Of a DNA stretch of 53,177 nt, positions 1 to 9,094 are shown piece by piece. Under the pieces are notes generated by a model that did not search any database, was not told where the DNA came from, and saw only the letters and a program-made list of their open reading frames with translations. A program made the position numbers and the translations under genes. Each line of letters begins with the position of its first letter. Position 1 is the stretch's first letter. The DNA is from Eubacterium sp. AF36-5BH. GTDB lineage: Bacteria > Bacillota > Clostridia > Lachnospirales > Lachnospiraceae. The stretch is taken from the NCBI RefSeq assembly GCF_003460505.1, contig NZ_QTVG01000014.1:1-53177 (forward strand), given 5' to 3'.

Positions 1-1997
1 ATTGTGTTATATATAGAATCTACTACACAGTAATCTAAAAGGGGATGATTGCTTTCTCTCATCCTGTATTCTTCTTTCTCTTCTTCTGCACTTTCAACCC
101 AACATCTATTCTTTTGAAACGGATATGTTGGTAAACTTATCCTCTGATATTGTTTACCTCGGTATAACTCACTCCAATTTATATCCGCACCACCAACATA
201 TGCAATTGCGATTTCCTCAAGCAGATTCCAATCCACTTCCCTGTTTTGATTAATCTTTTTTTGAATTAGATTACTTGTTGCTTTAATTGTGTCCTTAGAG
301 TATTTTTCATCGTTTTCATTCTCTTTATAACTCGACTTATGAATTCCATAATAGATACCTTTTATCGTAATATCTTCCAAATCACTTTTCCACACTATAT
401 TACTCAATTTACATTTTAAATCATCTACATCTGTAAATAGAATTGCCAAACGAAAAGTATAGTGCCCTCTTCCTGTATTTGCTGTTATACACATATTAGC
501 TAAATCTATCTCTGCATGATAATTGAGTAACTCAATATATTCCCTCACTAATACTCTAATGCCTTTTTCATATTGAGCAGACAAAACCAATATATAATTT
601 TCATCATTATATTTTAATGTTTCTTTTATTTTTTTAGGTGCTTCCTCTATAATAAGATGACAATTTGTTCCACTTAGTCCAAAAGCACTTACTCCGGCCC
701 TTCTTGGACAACCTTCTGTTTTCCATTTCAAACAACAATCATTAACATACACAGGAGAATTTATAAAATCAATTTTTCTATTTGGTCGATTAAAATTAAT
801 CGTAGGTGGAATCATTTGGTGCTTCATTGCTAAAACAACCTTAATCAAACTAGCAACACCAGATGCTTGATTCAAATGACCAATATTTGATTTTAAAGAT
901 GCAATTGCACAAAACTGTTTTTTATTTGTATATCTACTGAACGCCTTATCAATAGCACTTATCTCAACTGAATCTCCCAATTTTGTTCCAGTTCCATGAG
1001 CTTCTATGTACGCGATTGTATCTGGTGCTATTCCTGCGTCCGCCCATGCCCTTGTAATAACTTCTTCTTGGGCAATTGAATTTGGTGCAGTAAGTCCGAT
1101 AGAAGAACCATCTTGGTTTAGTGCAGATCCTTTTATGATTGCATATATTTGGTCTCCATCTTCCAATGCTTTTGCATAAGACTTCAATAAAATAGAGCAG
1201 ACACCTTCTCCACGACTTGTACCATCTGCATTATCATCAAATGTTCTTGTTCTACTGTCAGAAGACATAATATCAATATCTGTATTTCCATTATCAACCG
1301 GCACTATATCAATTTTTACGCTTCCCACAACCGCCAAATCACAGTCTCCAAACCTGATTGCACGGCAAGCAAGATGCACTGCTGTTAATCCTGATGAGCA
1401 AGCTGTATCAATAGTCATACTTGGACCTTTTAAATCAAATTGATATGAAATTCTCCCTGAAGCAATAGAATTCATATTTCCAACTGATGTTATTCCTACC
1501 ATTGTTTCATTTGTTTTTAAGGCATAATCTCTATAATCATCTCCTGCATCGCTCATCAAACCTAAAAACACTCCTGTGTTTGAACCTCTCAGTTGTCCCC
1601 CTCCATATCCAGCATCTTCAATTGTGCTCCATACATTTTCTAAAATAAGGCGTTGATGTGGATTTAATAAACTTGCTTCCTTCGGCGAAAATCCAAAAAA
1701 CTCATAATCAAACTTATCAATATCATCCATGAAGGCAGCCTCATAAAATTTGCACTCATCACCTGTTCCCCCTTGAACCTTTAAAATATCCACATTATCT
1801 GAAGCTCTCTCTTTTGAAAGTTTGTTAATCTGGTATTTCCCCTGAACAAGTTCTTCCCAAAACCTTTCTAGTTTTTGACAAGAACCTATTCTTCCCGACA
1901 TTCCTATAATTGCGATATCTTTTTTGTTTACCTTATATTCTTCATCAATTATATCTGCTTGTATAAGACTAATATTATCCAAATTAATTTCTTTCAA
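1..1997 (-). CDS. trans-AT polyketide synthase, KS domain then linker and start of a DH-like domain (partial, runs off left edge)
   Basis: Open reading frame from a TTG at 1995-1997 (AGAAAGGA about ten bases upstream; no in-frame ATG fits) to the window edge, about 665 residues. The ketosynthase starts near residue 27 and has all three catalytic elements: Cys200 in DTACSSG, the EAHGTGT histidine and the KSNIGHL histidine. After the KS comes not an acyltransferase but a short linker ending in LPTYPFQKNRCW, the usual post-linker motif of trans-AT synthases, then NHPLLD, which looks like the start of a dehydratase domain. So extender units must be loaded by a separate enzyme, and the next gene upstream encodes one. 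It condenses malonyl units on a carrier protein. Only the first module is visible; further domains lie outside the window. Confidence 0.93.
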   Translation of the reverse strand, partial: MKEINLDNISLIQADIIDEEYKVNKKDIAIIGMSGRIGSCQKLERFWEELVQGKYQINKLSKERASDNVDILKVQGGTGDECKFYEAAFMDDIDKFDYEFFGFSPKEASLLNPHQRLILENVWSTIEDAGYGGGQLRGSNTGVFLGLMSDAGDDYRDYALKTNETMVGITSVGNMNSIASGRISYQFDLKGPSMTIDTACSSGLTAVHLACRAIRFGDCDLAVVGSVKIDIVPVDNGNTDIDIMSSDSRTRTFDDNADGTSRGEGVCSILLKSYAKALEDGDQIYAIIKGSALNQDGSSIGLTAPNSIAQEEVITRAWADAGIAPDTIAYIEAHGTGTKLGDSVEISAIDKAFSRYTNKKQFCAIASLKSNIGHLNQASGVASLIKVVLAMKHQMIPPTINFNRPNRKIDFINSPVYVNDCCLKWKTEGCPRRAGVSAFGLSGTNCHLIIEEAPKKIKETLKYNDENYILVLSAQYEKGIRVLVREYIELLNYHAEIDLANMCITANTGRGHYTFRLAILFTDVDDLKCKLSNIVWKSDLEDITIKGIYYGIHKSSYKENENDEKYSKDTIKATSNLIQKKINQNREVDWNLLEEIAIAYVGGADINWSELYRGKQYQRISLPTYPFQKNRCWVESAEEEKEEYRMRESNHPLLDYCVVDSIYNT

Positions 1998-2022
1998 CTT
2001 AACTCATTCCTTTCTATTATTC

Positions 2023-3279
2023 TTATGGCATAATAAAATCTTCAAACAACTCCCGAGTATCTGTTTCATCAAAAATTTGATTAAAACGTTGTCTTTGCTC
2101 TTCTAACGGTGCATGTTTCGTACAAAAAATAGTTCGGAGCATTTCTAGTGCCGTATGTAACTGTTCTATTGTAGGTTCACATTTTTTATTTTCTAATTCT
2201 TCAACCATATCTTCGATCTTTCTATAGTTAGCTACTACATTGTTTTGATACTCTTCATTATTGTCATTTAAGTTGCGTGTACATACTGCAATTGCCAAGC
2301 AGCGATTTAACACCTTCATTTTATTTGCCCGACTTAATACTTCTTTTCTGAAATGACTAGTCATATATAATAAATCTTCTCTATCATCAAATGAATAACT
2401 CTCAATCTTTGGATGATTTTGTTTTACTAAATTGCGTAAAATCATCCTTGGTCCACACTCTATTGCCACTGTAACACCTTGACTTTCTAAATACTCCATT
2501 GTAGATTTCCACTGTACTTGACTTACTATTTGTTGTGTTAGATTTGGTACTATATCTCTGGCCTCTTTATATATCACCCCATTTACATTTGATACAACCG
2601 GCCATGTCAAATCATGAAATGTATACTTTTGTAATTCTAATTCAAATTTTTGTGCTGCTGATTCCATAAGAGGGCTATGAAACGGTGCACTTACTTGCAA
2701 AAATACAATGTCTGCCCCCATGCTTTTCAAATATTCACATGCTTGTTCAACTGCATATTTATGACCAGATATCACAAGTCTGTCTCGTGAATTATAATTA
2801 GAGATCACAACGATTTCTTTTTCACTTGAATTCAAATTGCATACATGTTGTACTATGTCATACTCAAGTCCAATAATAGCTGCCATAGAACTTGCCTCTG
2901 AAACAACTGATTCTTGCATAAACTTTCCACGCTGTTTAACAATTTTAATTGCGTCTTCAAATTTAATTGCTCCTGCACAAGTAAGTGCCGATAGTTCTCC
3001 TAAACTATGTCCTGCTAAATACTTTGGAGAAAGACCAAACTCCTGCATACAATATTGAAACATAGCATAACTAACTGTTAGTAATGCTGGTTGTGCATTT
3101 TCAGTCTTTTTTAGTTCTGCCTCATCTCCTTGAAAACACAATTTTGTCAAATCAAATCCTAATACATCATTAGCTTTCTCAAAAATATGGCGAACAACCA
3201 AACTTTGTTCATATAAATCTTTTCCCATTCCTATATATTGTGAACCTTGACCTGGAAATAAAAAAGCACTAACTTTCAT
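2023..3279 (-). CDS. free-standing malonyl-CoA:ACP acyltransferase (trans-AT)
   Basis: 418-residue acyltransferase of the FabD/FenF/PksC type that loads malonyl groups onto carrier domains of a synthase lacking its own AT. FPGQGSQ sits at residues 8-14, the nucleophile Ser92 in GHSLGE, the carboxylate-binding Arg117 in the KQRG segment, and the catalytic histidine at His201 in APFHSPLM; the Phe beside it favours malonyl over branched extenders. The catalytic domain ends near residue 300; the last 110 or so residues are a helical extension without a recognised motif. The ATG overlaps the stop of the preceding BtrH-carrier gene (ATGA at 3276-3279), so the two are probably translationally coupled, and the AT-less PKS gene follows 25 bases downstream. 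Confidence 0.94.
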   Translation of the reverse strand: MKVSAFLFPGQGSQYIGMGKDLYEQSLVVRHIFEKANDVLGFDLTKLCFQGDEAELKKTENAQPALLTVSYAMFQYCMQEFGLSPKYLAGHSLGELSALTCAGAIKFEDAIKIVKQRGKFMQESVVSEASSMAAIIGLEYDIVQHVCNLNSSEKEIVVISNYNSRDRLVISGHKYAVEQACEYLKSMGADIVFLQVSAPFHSPLMESAAQKFELELQKYTFHDLTWPVVSNVNGVIYKEARDIVPNLTQQIVSQVQWKSTMEYLESQGVTVAIECGPRMILRNLVKQNHPKIESYSFDDREDLLYMTSHFRKEVLSRANKMKVLNRCLAIAVCTRNLNDNNEEYQNNVVANYRKIEDMVEELENKKCEPTIEQLHTALEMLRTIFCTKHAPLEEQRQRFNQIFDETDTRELFEDFIMP

Positions 3280-5183
3280 GTAAATCCTCCCTTCATAAAA
3301 CTGTCGTTTTGAGTTATGTATTTTATAATTCTTATATAGTGATAAAACATATCTTTTACTCTTTTTTTATTTAAATTTGCAAATTTCACCTTTAAATTAT
3401 ATCCTTTATACGATTCTGATACAGTGAGTACAAGTTTATTTTTCACATACGGTATTTCATAAATAGAATTGTTTTCACAAAATACCATCAATGCTCTATT
3501 TGAAGGTTCTATCTGATTAACAATTGAGTGAACCATTGTTCTGCCTAGTTCCATCATATCATCTACTTTTTTAATTAATTCCGATATATCTTCCATCTTT
3601 TCTAAATTCACATCTATTAACTGTAAAAATTTTCCACTTACTGAAAAATGTACTATAACGTTCTGTTTTTTTGCAATATCATAGATTAGATATATATATA
3701 TCGCCAAAAAAATGCTAGAAACTTTAACATTATATTTATTTGATATTTTCTTTATTTTTTTTGACGCCTCCAATTCAATGTTTGATGAAAATATATGGAT
3801 TTTTTCTTCGATTACATCTTCGAAAAAATCTTTTGGTAATTCCATCAAAGTTGATAAACTATTAATAGTCTTATTTTTCTCATCTGTATTCTTAATATAT
3901 TCTGCTAATTTTGAAACTGTTGGATAAGCAAAGATATCGGTAACATCAATTTTATCTGGATATAATTCATCTATTTTGTTATGCATCATAACTAGTGTTA
4001 AAGAATTTCCACCTAATTCAAAAAAATTCTCATTAACACCAACAGCTTTTCTTTCTAACACCTCTTGCCATATATCTATCAGTTTTTTTTCTATTATCAT
4101 TACATCTTGCTGGCACTCTGAGCATAAACAAAACAAATCATTTTTTTTACCCGCTCTATATTTATATCGATTTTTTTCAATTTCTAAATTCTCTAATTCA
4201 ACCGTATCTCCTTCAGATAATCTCAATAATCCCATTGCTACGTTCTTTTCTTTCTCTGCTAAGTCTAAAATAGTTTTCGATATTCTTTTTATTAATAAAT
4301 CTTTTTCTCCCATATAACTGGTTTTTATAAACATAATATTTATGTTATACCAAGACTTTCCCAGTTCTAACATTCTTTTTGAATACTCATATAACGAATT
4401 AACTTTATATTTTGTCGCAAAATTTTTAAGAAAATCAGAAAAACTTAAGCGAGCAAGCCGAATGTGATTTATTTCATTCGAAATAAATGAAAATTTTTTA
4501 TCACCCATTTGAAAATATTCTTCTGCCGCATTATATTTATCTCTAACATCCTGAGCAAAATTACACATTTCTAAATATGTGCTTTGTATATTTACATCTC
4601 CTAAATAATGCAAAGCTGCATTCTTAATGACAGAACACCATTCAATGTTGTTATCTTTCTTATTTAATTTGTGTAATGTAATACAAGACATGCTTCCTTG
4701 TTCAAAATCACTCATTGGTAATTCAATTACTTCTAGCGTATAGAAAGGATCAATACAATATAATAATTGATTCTCTTCATTTACACCAATAATCATACAA
4801 TAATGTATTGCCTCAAAAATCTTGTAGAATTTTGTCCAAGGACACCAAAACAGATTTATCATCAATATTACAGGATTATTAATATCTATTTCACTTGTTA
4901 TAATATTTTTTAAATCCGTTATATTATATAAATTTAAATCATATATATTTATTTCTACATTATGATATTGTCCAAACAATTTAAAATAATCCCCTGAATT
5001 CGAATTTAATTTATTACCAATTAATACAGACTTATTACTTGAACACTCTATTGTCTTGTATGAAAATCCCCATACTTCTGAAGATATCATATAACAATCA
5101 CATTTCCAAAATGCTGCTAGAGAAGCCAGTATATTTTCAATACAATTATAGTTTTCATTATATATGGGAATTATACTTATCAT
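3276..5183 (-). CDS. BtrH-type cysteine acyltransferase fused to a peptidyl carrier domain and a truncated condensation-like C-terminus
   Basis: 635 residues from the ATG at 5181-5183, preceded by AGGAGG at ten bases; a GTG seven codons earlier overlaps that ribosome site and is less likely. Residues 1 to about 170 resemble the N-terminal domain of butirosin BtrH, a papain-like fold that moves an acyl group from a carrier protein to an amine: candidate triad Cys14, His127, Asp145, and a FWCPW segment at 112-116. Residues 360-435 are a carrier domain with Ser394 in FFELGGNSL. Residues 440-635 look like part of an NRPS condensation domain, but I find no HHxxxDG motif, so it is unlikely to catalyse. 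The protein may hold its acyl donor on its own carrier arm. The second BtrH-like gene (24563-25531) shares the N-terminal and middle parts but not the carrier. Confidence 0.82.
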   Translation of the reverse strand: MISIIPIYNENYNCIENILASLAAFWKCDCYMISSEVWGFSYKTIECSSNKSVLIGNKLNSNSGDYFKLFGQYHNVEINIYDLNLYNITDLKNIITSEIDINNPVILMINLFWCPWTKFYKIFEAIHYCMIIGVNEENQLLYCIDPFYTLEVIELPMSDFEQGSMSCITLHKLNKKDNNIEWCSVIKNAALHYLGDVNIQSTYLEMCNFAQDVRDKYNAAEEYFQMGDKKFSFISNEINHIRLARLSFSDFLKNFATKYKVNSLYEYSKRMLELGKSWYNINIMFIKTSYMGEKDLLIKRISKTILDLAEKEKNVAMGLLRLSEGDTVELENLEIEKNRYKYRAGKKNDLFCLCSECQQDVMIIEKKLIDIWQEVLERKAVGVNENFFELGGNSLTLVMMHNKIDELYPDKIDVTDIFAYPTVSKLAEYIKNTDEKNKTINSLSTLMELPKDFFEDVIEEKIHIFSSNIELEASKKIKKISNKYNVKVSSIFLAIYIYLIYDIAKKQNVIVHFSVSGKFLQLIDVNLEKMEDISELIKKVDDMMELGRTMVHSIVNQIEPSNRALMVFCENNSIYEIPYVKNKLVLTVSESYKGYNLKVKFANLNKKRVKDMFYHYIRIIKYITQNDSFMKGGFT

Positions 5184-5215
5184 AATTGAAATACCTCCTC
5201 GCACACATTCACTTT

Positions 5216-5470
5216 TTATGCATTATTTTTTTCAATATATTCTACCAAATTTAAAATAGGATTTAATAAAGTATCATTTACATCCTCTTCTCTTATCTCA
5301 AAATCAAATGTAAGTTCAGCCTTTACCATAATAGTTACAACTTCCATCGAATCTAATTCTAGTGCATCAATTAAATTTGTATTTTCAGTTATTTTCACAT
5401 TTCTTCCTCTTTCATTAAATGTTTCTTCAATAATTTTTTGTAATTTAGAATAAATTTCTTCTCTATTCAT
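5216..5470 (-). CDS. acyl carrier protein
   Basis: 84-residue free acyl carrier protein. The ATG at 5468-5470 has GAGG eight bases upstream; the frame stays open for 18 more codons but without a ribosome site. The phosphopantetheine attachment residue is Ser41 in ELDSMEV, followed by the usual acidic helix. It lies 32 bases before the BtrH-carrier fusion, so it is a likely donor or partner for that acyltransferase, as BtrI is for BtrH in butirosin synthesis. Needs activation by the Sfp-type enzyme at 28690-29346. Confidence 0.93.
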   Translation of the reverse strand: MNREEIYSKLQKIIEETFNERGRNVKITENTNLIDALELDSMEVVTIMVKAELTFDFEIREEDVNDTLLNPILNLVEYIEKNNA

Positions 5471-5552
5471 AGTATTTACCTCATATAATTTTATGTAAAT
5501 TTTACTATTCTTAATTAGTAACAACTAAGTATAATATGCCAACTCTATCACG

Positions 5553-6836
5553 TTATTGTATATAATCTTCTTTAAAAATAATGCCTAATTCTGGAACTAC
5601 CTGTAAACAATTTTCGCCTCTAATGTCATCTATTTTTGTAGTATATTCTACAAATTGAGGAATAAGATTTTGCCAGTCCTCATCATTCATATAGTTAATA
5701 CACGAAACCCACTTGCTAACATAATATTTTCTCTTAATCAAAGCATCTGTATAACTCTTATTAAAAGGTTTCTGCTCTTTTATCCATTCAATGTGTTTTA
5801 ATAGATTTCGCATTACGTGTTGCTTTAATAGTTCTGGAAGAATTTTTATATTATAATACTTAGGTTCATTTAATATATTTAAATTCAGTTCATCTACACT
5901 AATAAATCCATTCTTTACCATTTCCTTATGAAAGTCAGGTAAATGGAAAATATTAAATACACTAACAGTAAAATTAATTATCATTTTTATATGTGGGCAT
6001 TCTTTCACTAATAACCGTAAATTGCTTTCTATATTACTCCATCTAATTCCTGTCCTAAGATATTCTCCAATTTCATAACTTCCGTCCAAACTAAGTAAAA
6101 CTGTCACATTTTTGAATTTTTTCCATAACTGTAAAAAAGACTTATTATTCAACAATGTTGCGTTCGTATTGTAAATCAAATTAACATCATATCTTTTTTG
6201 CAAATCCAACATTTGTAGAATACATAAGTTTTCTTGAAATAATAACGGTTCTCCACCGGCAAAGTAAATCTCCTTTACTGATAAAATCTCCGCGTCTAAA
6301 TCTCTTAACAGACTATCCGAATTGATGACACCTTGTTCTTTCTTCATCAAAAAAAATTTCTTTCCCAATAATATTTCCTTATCTTTGTACCAACTTGAGC
6401 TGTTATTTTCATCACACGTACGACATTTCAAATTGCATGCATTCGAAAATCTGATATCCCAATATATTGGCTTCGCATTCAGGGCATAGCCCAAGTCATC
6501 AGTTTCAACTATCCAATCTAAATACTTCTGATATTTTGAATTGGATAGTTTTCTCAAGCTCCTTACATTCGCTGCTTCATGCATATAACAGTTTTTACAG
6601 CACTCACATTCCTCGTCATTTAACATTCTTAAACGAAACTCTCTTATTGCATTACCTTGCCATAAATCACTAAAAGAATTTTCATTTAAGTTGCCCAATA
6701 TATATTCCGAACCAGCAACTTGTTGACAACAAGGCAGCATATTCGCACTTGTAGATACATGTAAATGAATCCATGGCATAATACAAAAATGCTCTCCAAC
6801 TTTTAATAACTTTCTTATTTGTTTTCTATTTCTCAC
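5553..6836 (-). CDS. radical SAM protein with N-terminal twitch domain
   Basis: 427 residues from a GTG with GGAGA seven bases upstream; the nearby ATG runs straight into a stop. The radical SAM cluster motif is Cys134-x3-Cys138-x2-Cys141 (CNLKCRTC), with GGEP near residue 220. Unusually, the auxiliary-cluster region comes before the core: residues 1-90 hold a cysteine-rich twitch-like segment (Cys18, 36, 37, 77, 79, 80, 83) with the GNLNENSFSDLW motif normally seen in C-terminal SPASM regions. This matches the N-terminal-twitch radical SAM family. The twitch fold is shared with BtrN, which oxidises an aminocyclitol alcohol in butirosin synthesis, so an oxidation or epimerisation of a sugar or cyclitol is a fair guess, but the reaction cannot be read from sequence. 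Confidence 0.85.
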   Translation of the reverse strand: MRNRKQIRKLLKVGEHFCIMPWIHLHVSTSANMLPCCQQVAGSEYILGNLNENSFSDLWQGNAIREFRLRMLNDEECECCKNCYMHEAANVRSLRKLSNSKYQKYLDWIVETDDLGYALNAKPIYWDIRFSNACNLKCRTCDENNSSSWYKDKEILLGKKFFLMKKEQGVINSDSLLRDLDAEILSVKEIYFAGGEPLLFQENLCILQMLDLQKRYDVNLIYNTNATLLNNKSFLQLWKKFKNVTVLLSLDGSYEIGEYLRTGIRWSNIESNLRLLVKECPHIKMIINFTVSVFNIFHLPDFHKEMVKNGFISVDELNLNILNEPKYYNIKILPELLKQHVMRNLLKHIEWIKEQKPFNKSYTDALIKRKYYVSKWVSCINYMNDEDWQNLIPQFVEYTTKIDDIRGENCLQVVPELGIIFKEDYIQ

Positions 6837-6868
6837 ATCGATATCTCCTATAATAACAAATCAAACAA

Positions 6869-8011
6869 TTAAGGAATCTTATCATTTACGTAACTCTCTT
6901 TATATGCCTTGTTACAACTCGGATCACTCTTATTCCAATTAGCTAAAAATTTTTCAGCCACCATTGGACATCCTCCTTTACAAAAATAAAATGTTTCACA
7001 ATGTCCACACACACTTTTTTCATATAAATTTAAATTACGCATATTAAATTGTTCAATCCAGTCTTGAAATTTACTGAGTAAGTCGGATATAGATGTTTCT
7101 CTTATATTTCCTACTCTAAATTTTGACTCATTAATCATAGCTACGCAACCAGTTACAAATCCATCAGCTGTAATAACAATATTTCGATTAAATGCTCCAC
7201 AACCTTGAACACAATCAGTTCTAATTAGTATATTGTTTTTATCCCTAAAACGCCCTCTTAATCGCTTTGTCAAGTTCAGGTGAATATATTGTGGCAATGT
7301 TACAATAACAAATAGTTCTTCAGGCATAGAATTCAAGCTCTCCTCTATTCTTTCGTAAACGTTATACCAATCTAAACCATCAAAACTATTAATTGACACG
7401 AGCAATGGAGAAACATATCTGTTTCTCAATATATGTACAAATGTCACTCCCAGTCTCTTGGCAAGTTGCAATAGTTCACTAAGTTGTCCACTATTTTCAG
7501 ACATATATACTGCATTAATGCCTACCGTAAACCCTTTTGCTACAAGTTCCTTAATTCCTTCAATAGCCATACTATAAGCTTTATCATTACCTCGAATCTT
7601 ATTATGAGTCATTTCATCTGGTGAATCTAACGATACTGCAATAAAATCAAAGTCATCTGCCTCAAAAGGATACTTTTTTAATGTACTTACTAAAAACGTG
7701 CCATTAGTGACTACTTGAAGTCTCGCCCCTAGTTGCTTAATTTTTTTTGCAAGTTTATAAAGCAAATAATCTCTCAAAAAAGGTTCTCCACCTGATATAT
7801 CAAATCTAGCGTACCCTTGCTCAACAAGATTGTCTATCAAATTCAAATACTCCTCATCAGACAACTCGTCTTTTACAGATTTATGCATTGCTGAACCTGA
7901 GTAACACATGCAACAATTTAAATTACATTTCATTGTAGGAAATAGATAAACTGTTGGTTCAAAATTATTGTAAACATCTCGTATTAAATCCACTTTGTCT
8001 TGCCGTTTCAT
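6869..8011 (-). CDS. radical SAM/SPASM domain protein
   Basis: 380 residues; ATG with AGGAGA upstream. The 4Fe-4S motif is Cys29-x3-Cys33-x2-Cys36 (CNLNCCMC) with SGGEP near residue 92. The C-terminal third is a SPASM region binding further iron-sulphur clusters: CVQGCGAF, a GxVxxCV segment, GNIRETSISDLL, and CGHCETFYFCKGGC near the end. SPASM proteins are oxidoreductases or epimerases acting on peptides, sugars or cyclitols. Here there is no precursor peptide gene beside it, so a carrier-bound or sugar substrate is more likely. It lies 32 bases from the preceding radical SAM gene in the same direction and is probably co-transcribed. Confidence 0.88.
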   Translation of the reverse strand: MKRQDKVDLIRDVYNNFEPTVYLFPTMKCNLNCCMCYSGSAMHKSVKDELSDEEYLNLIDNLVEQGYARFDISGGEPFLRDYLLYKLAKKIKQLGARLQVVTNGTFLVSTLKKYPFEADDFDFIAVSLDSPDEMTHNKIRGNDKAYSMAIEGIKELVAKGFTVGINAVYMSENSGQLSELLQLAKRLGVTFVHILRNRYVSPLLVSINSFDGLDWYNVYERIEESLNSMPEELFVIVTLPQYIHLNLTKRLRGRFRDKNNILIRTDCVQGCGAFNRNIVITADGFVTGCVAMINESKFRVGNIRETSISDLLSKFQDWIEQFNMRNLNLYEKSVCGHCETFYFCKGGCPMVAEKFLANWNKSDPSCNKAYKESYVNDKIP

Positions 8012-8039
8012 ACCATCTCTTCTCCTTTCATAATTTTAC

Positions 8040-8975
8040 CTATCCGTTAAATATTGATGACCCCAAATTACATTTCCAATCAATCGTACAATTATCATCT
8101 CGATACCAGAGACATTCTTGTCCTTTCCTATGATTTAATATTTTTGTTATCAATCCGGGAGCTAATTGACTAATGTATATTTTTGCCATCTTCTTTTTAT
8201 TATTTACTTCAAAATCATTTAATTTAAAACAACAAGATTCGTAAAATTTTTTTTGTTTAAATCCATCACACGCATAAGGCAAATCTTCATAATATATAAT
8301 AGGAGTTTTTAATCCAACTTTAGTTACATTAATCCTATCAACTAAAATACGTGTCAATCTGTGATCTACATGCGTGATTCCCAAAGGACATAATATTAGA
8401 TGTGGTGATTCTGGTATTTTATCCCGAATACTATTTATATACCACTCAAGCGGTTCTTCCGGATTTATCGGCTCATAAATGTTTTTATACCCCCTTAGCA
8501 TTGCGTCTTTCCACCCCATTTGCAAAGTTGTAGCACGAATAAGACTCATTGATGCCATCTCTTCCTTTAATCTTAATTGTTGTAATCGCTCAAAATCTTT
8601 TCTCAAATCCTTATATATACTATAGGGATCAATCGAAAACAATGTAATAATATGAATTCTATAATGCATCGATAAACGCGTTAATAATCCTCCAATAGAA
8701 AAGACAGCATCATCTAAATGAGGTGATATTACAACTATCAATGGTCGCTCTAAATTACATTCATTTGAAATGTTACATGTTATGATAGATTGTGTCTGTA
8801 GTAATTCTTCTACAACCTCTTCTGAATATTTTTTTAAATAATTTAACTCATATGGCATATTTTTATACATAAAAGCAGCCTTATCTGAGAGTATACAAAG
8901 TTTTTTATTCAGAAAATAAAGTTGATTTTTTTTACACGAATAATGTGGTAATTTTAAAAAATATTTTTGTAGCAA
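8040..8975 (-). CDS. PIG-L family deacetylase
   Basis: 311 residues from a TTG with AGGAGG four bases upstream. The zinc motif PHLDD (usual form PHPDD) is at about residues 84-88 and the third metal ligand is in HVDH near residue 208. Members remove acetyl from N-acetylglucosamine-type amino sugars; BtrD does this in butirosin synthesis. Its place among glycosyltransferases suggests it frees an amine on a transferred amino sugar, which could then be the acceptor for a BtrH-type transfer. The first 75 residues precede the catalytic domain and have a short strand-then-helix pattern reminiscent of PqqD-like recognition domains; that part is only a suggestion. Confidence 0.88.
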   Translation of the reverse strand: MLQKYFLKLPHYSCKKNQLYFLNKKLCILSDKAAFMYKNMPYELNYLKKYSEEVVEELLQTQSIITCNISNECNLERPLIVVISPHLDDAVFSIGGLLTRLSMHYRIHIITLFSIDPYSIYKDLRKDFERLQQLRLKEEMASMSLIRATTLQMGWKDAMLRGYKNIYEPINPEEPLEWYINSIRDKIPESPHLILCPLGITHVDHRLTRILVDRINVTKVGLKTPIIYYEDLPYACDGFKQKKFYESCCFKLNDFEVNNKKKMAKIYISQLAPGLITKILNHRKGQECLWYRDDNCTIDWKCNLGSSIFNG

Positions 8976-9094
8976 GAAACCTCCTATATTACCTCAAATA
9001 CTTTTTCATATTATTTCTTTTTTATAAATCAGATTTAATTCAACTTTTATTCATTTTATGATAATAAATTTATATATTTAATTTTTCTATTATC

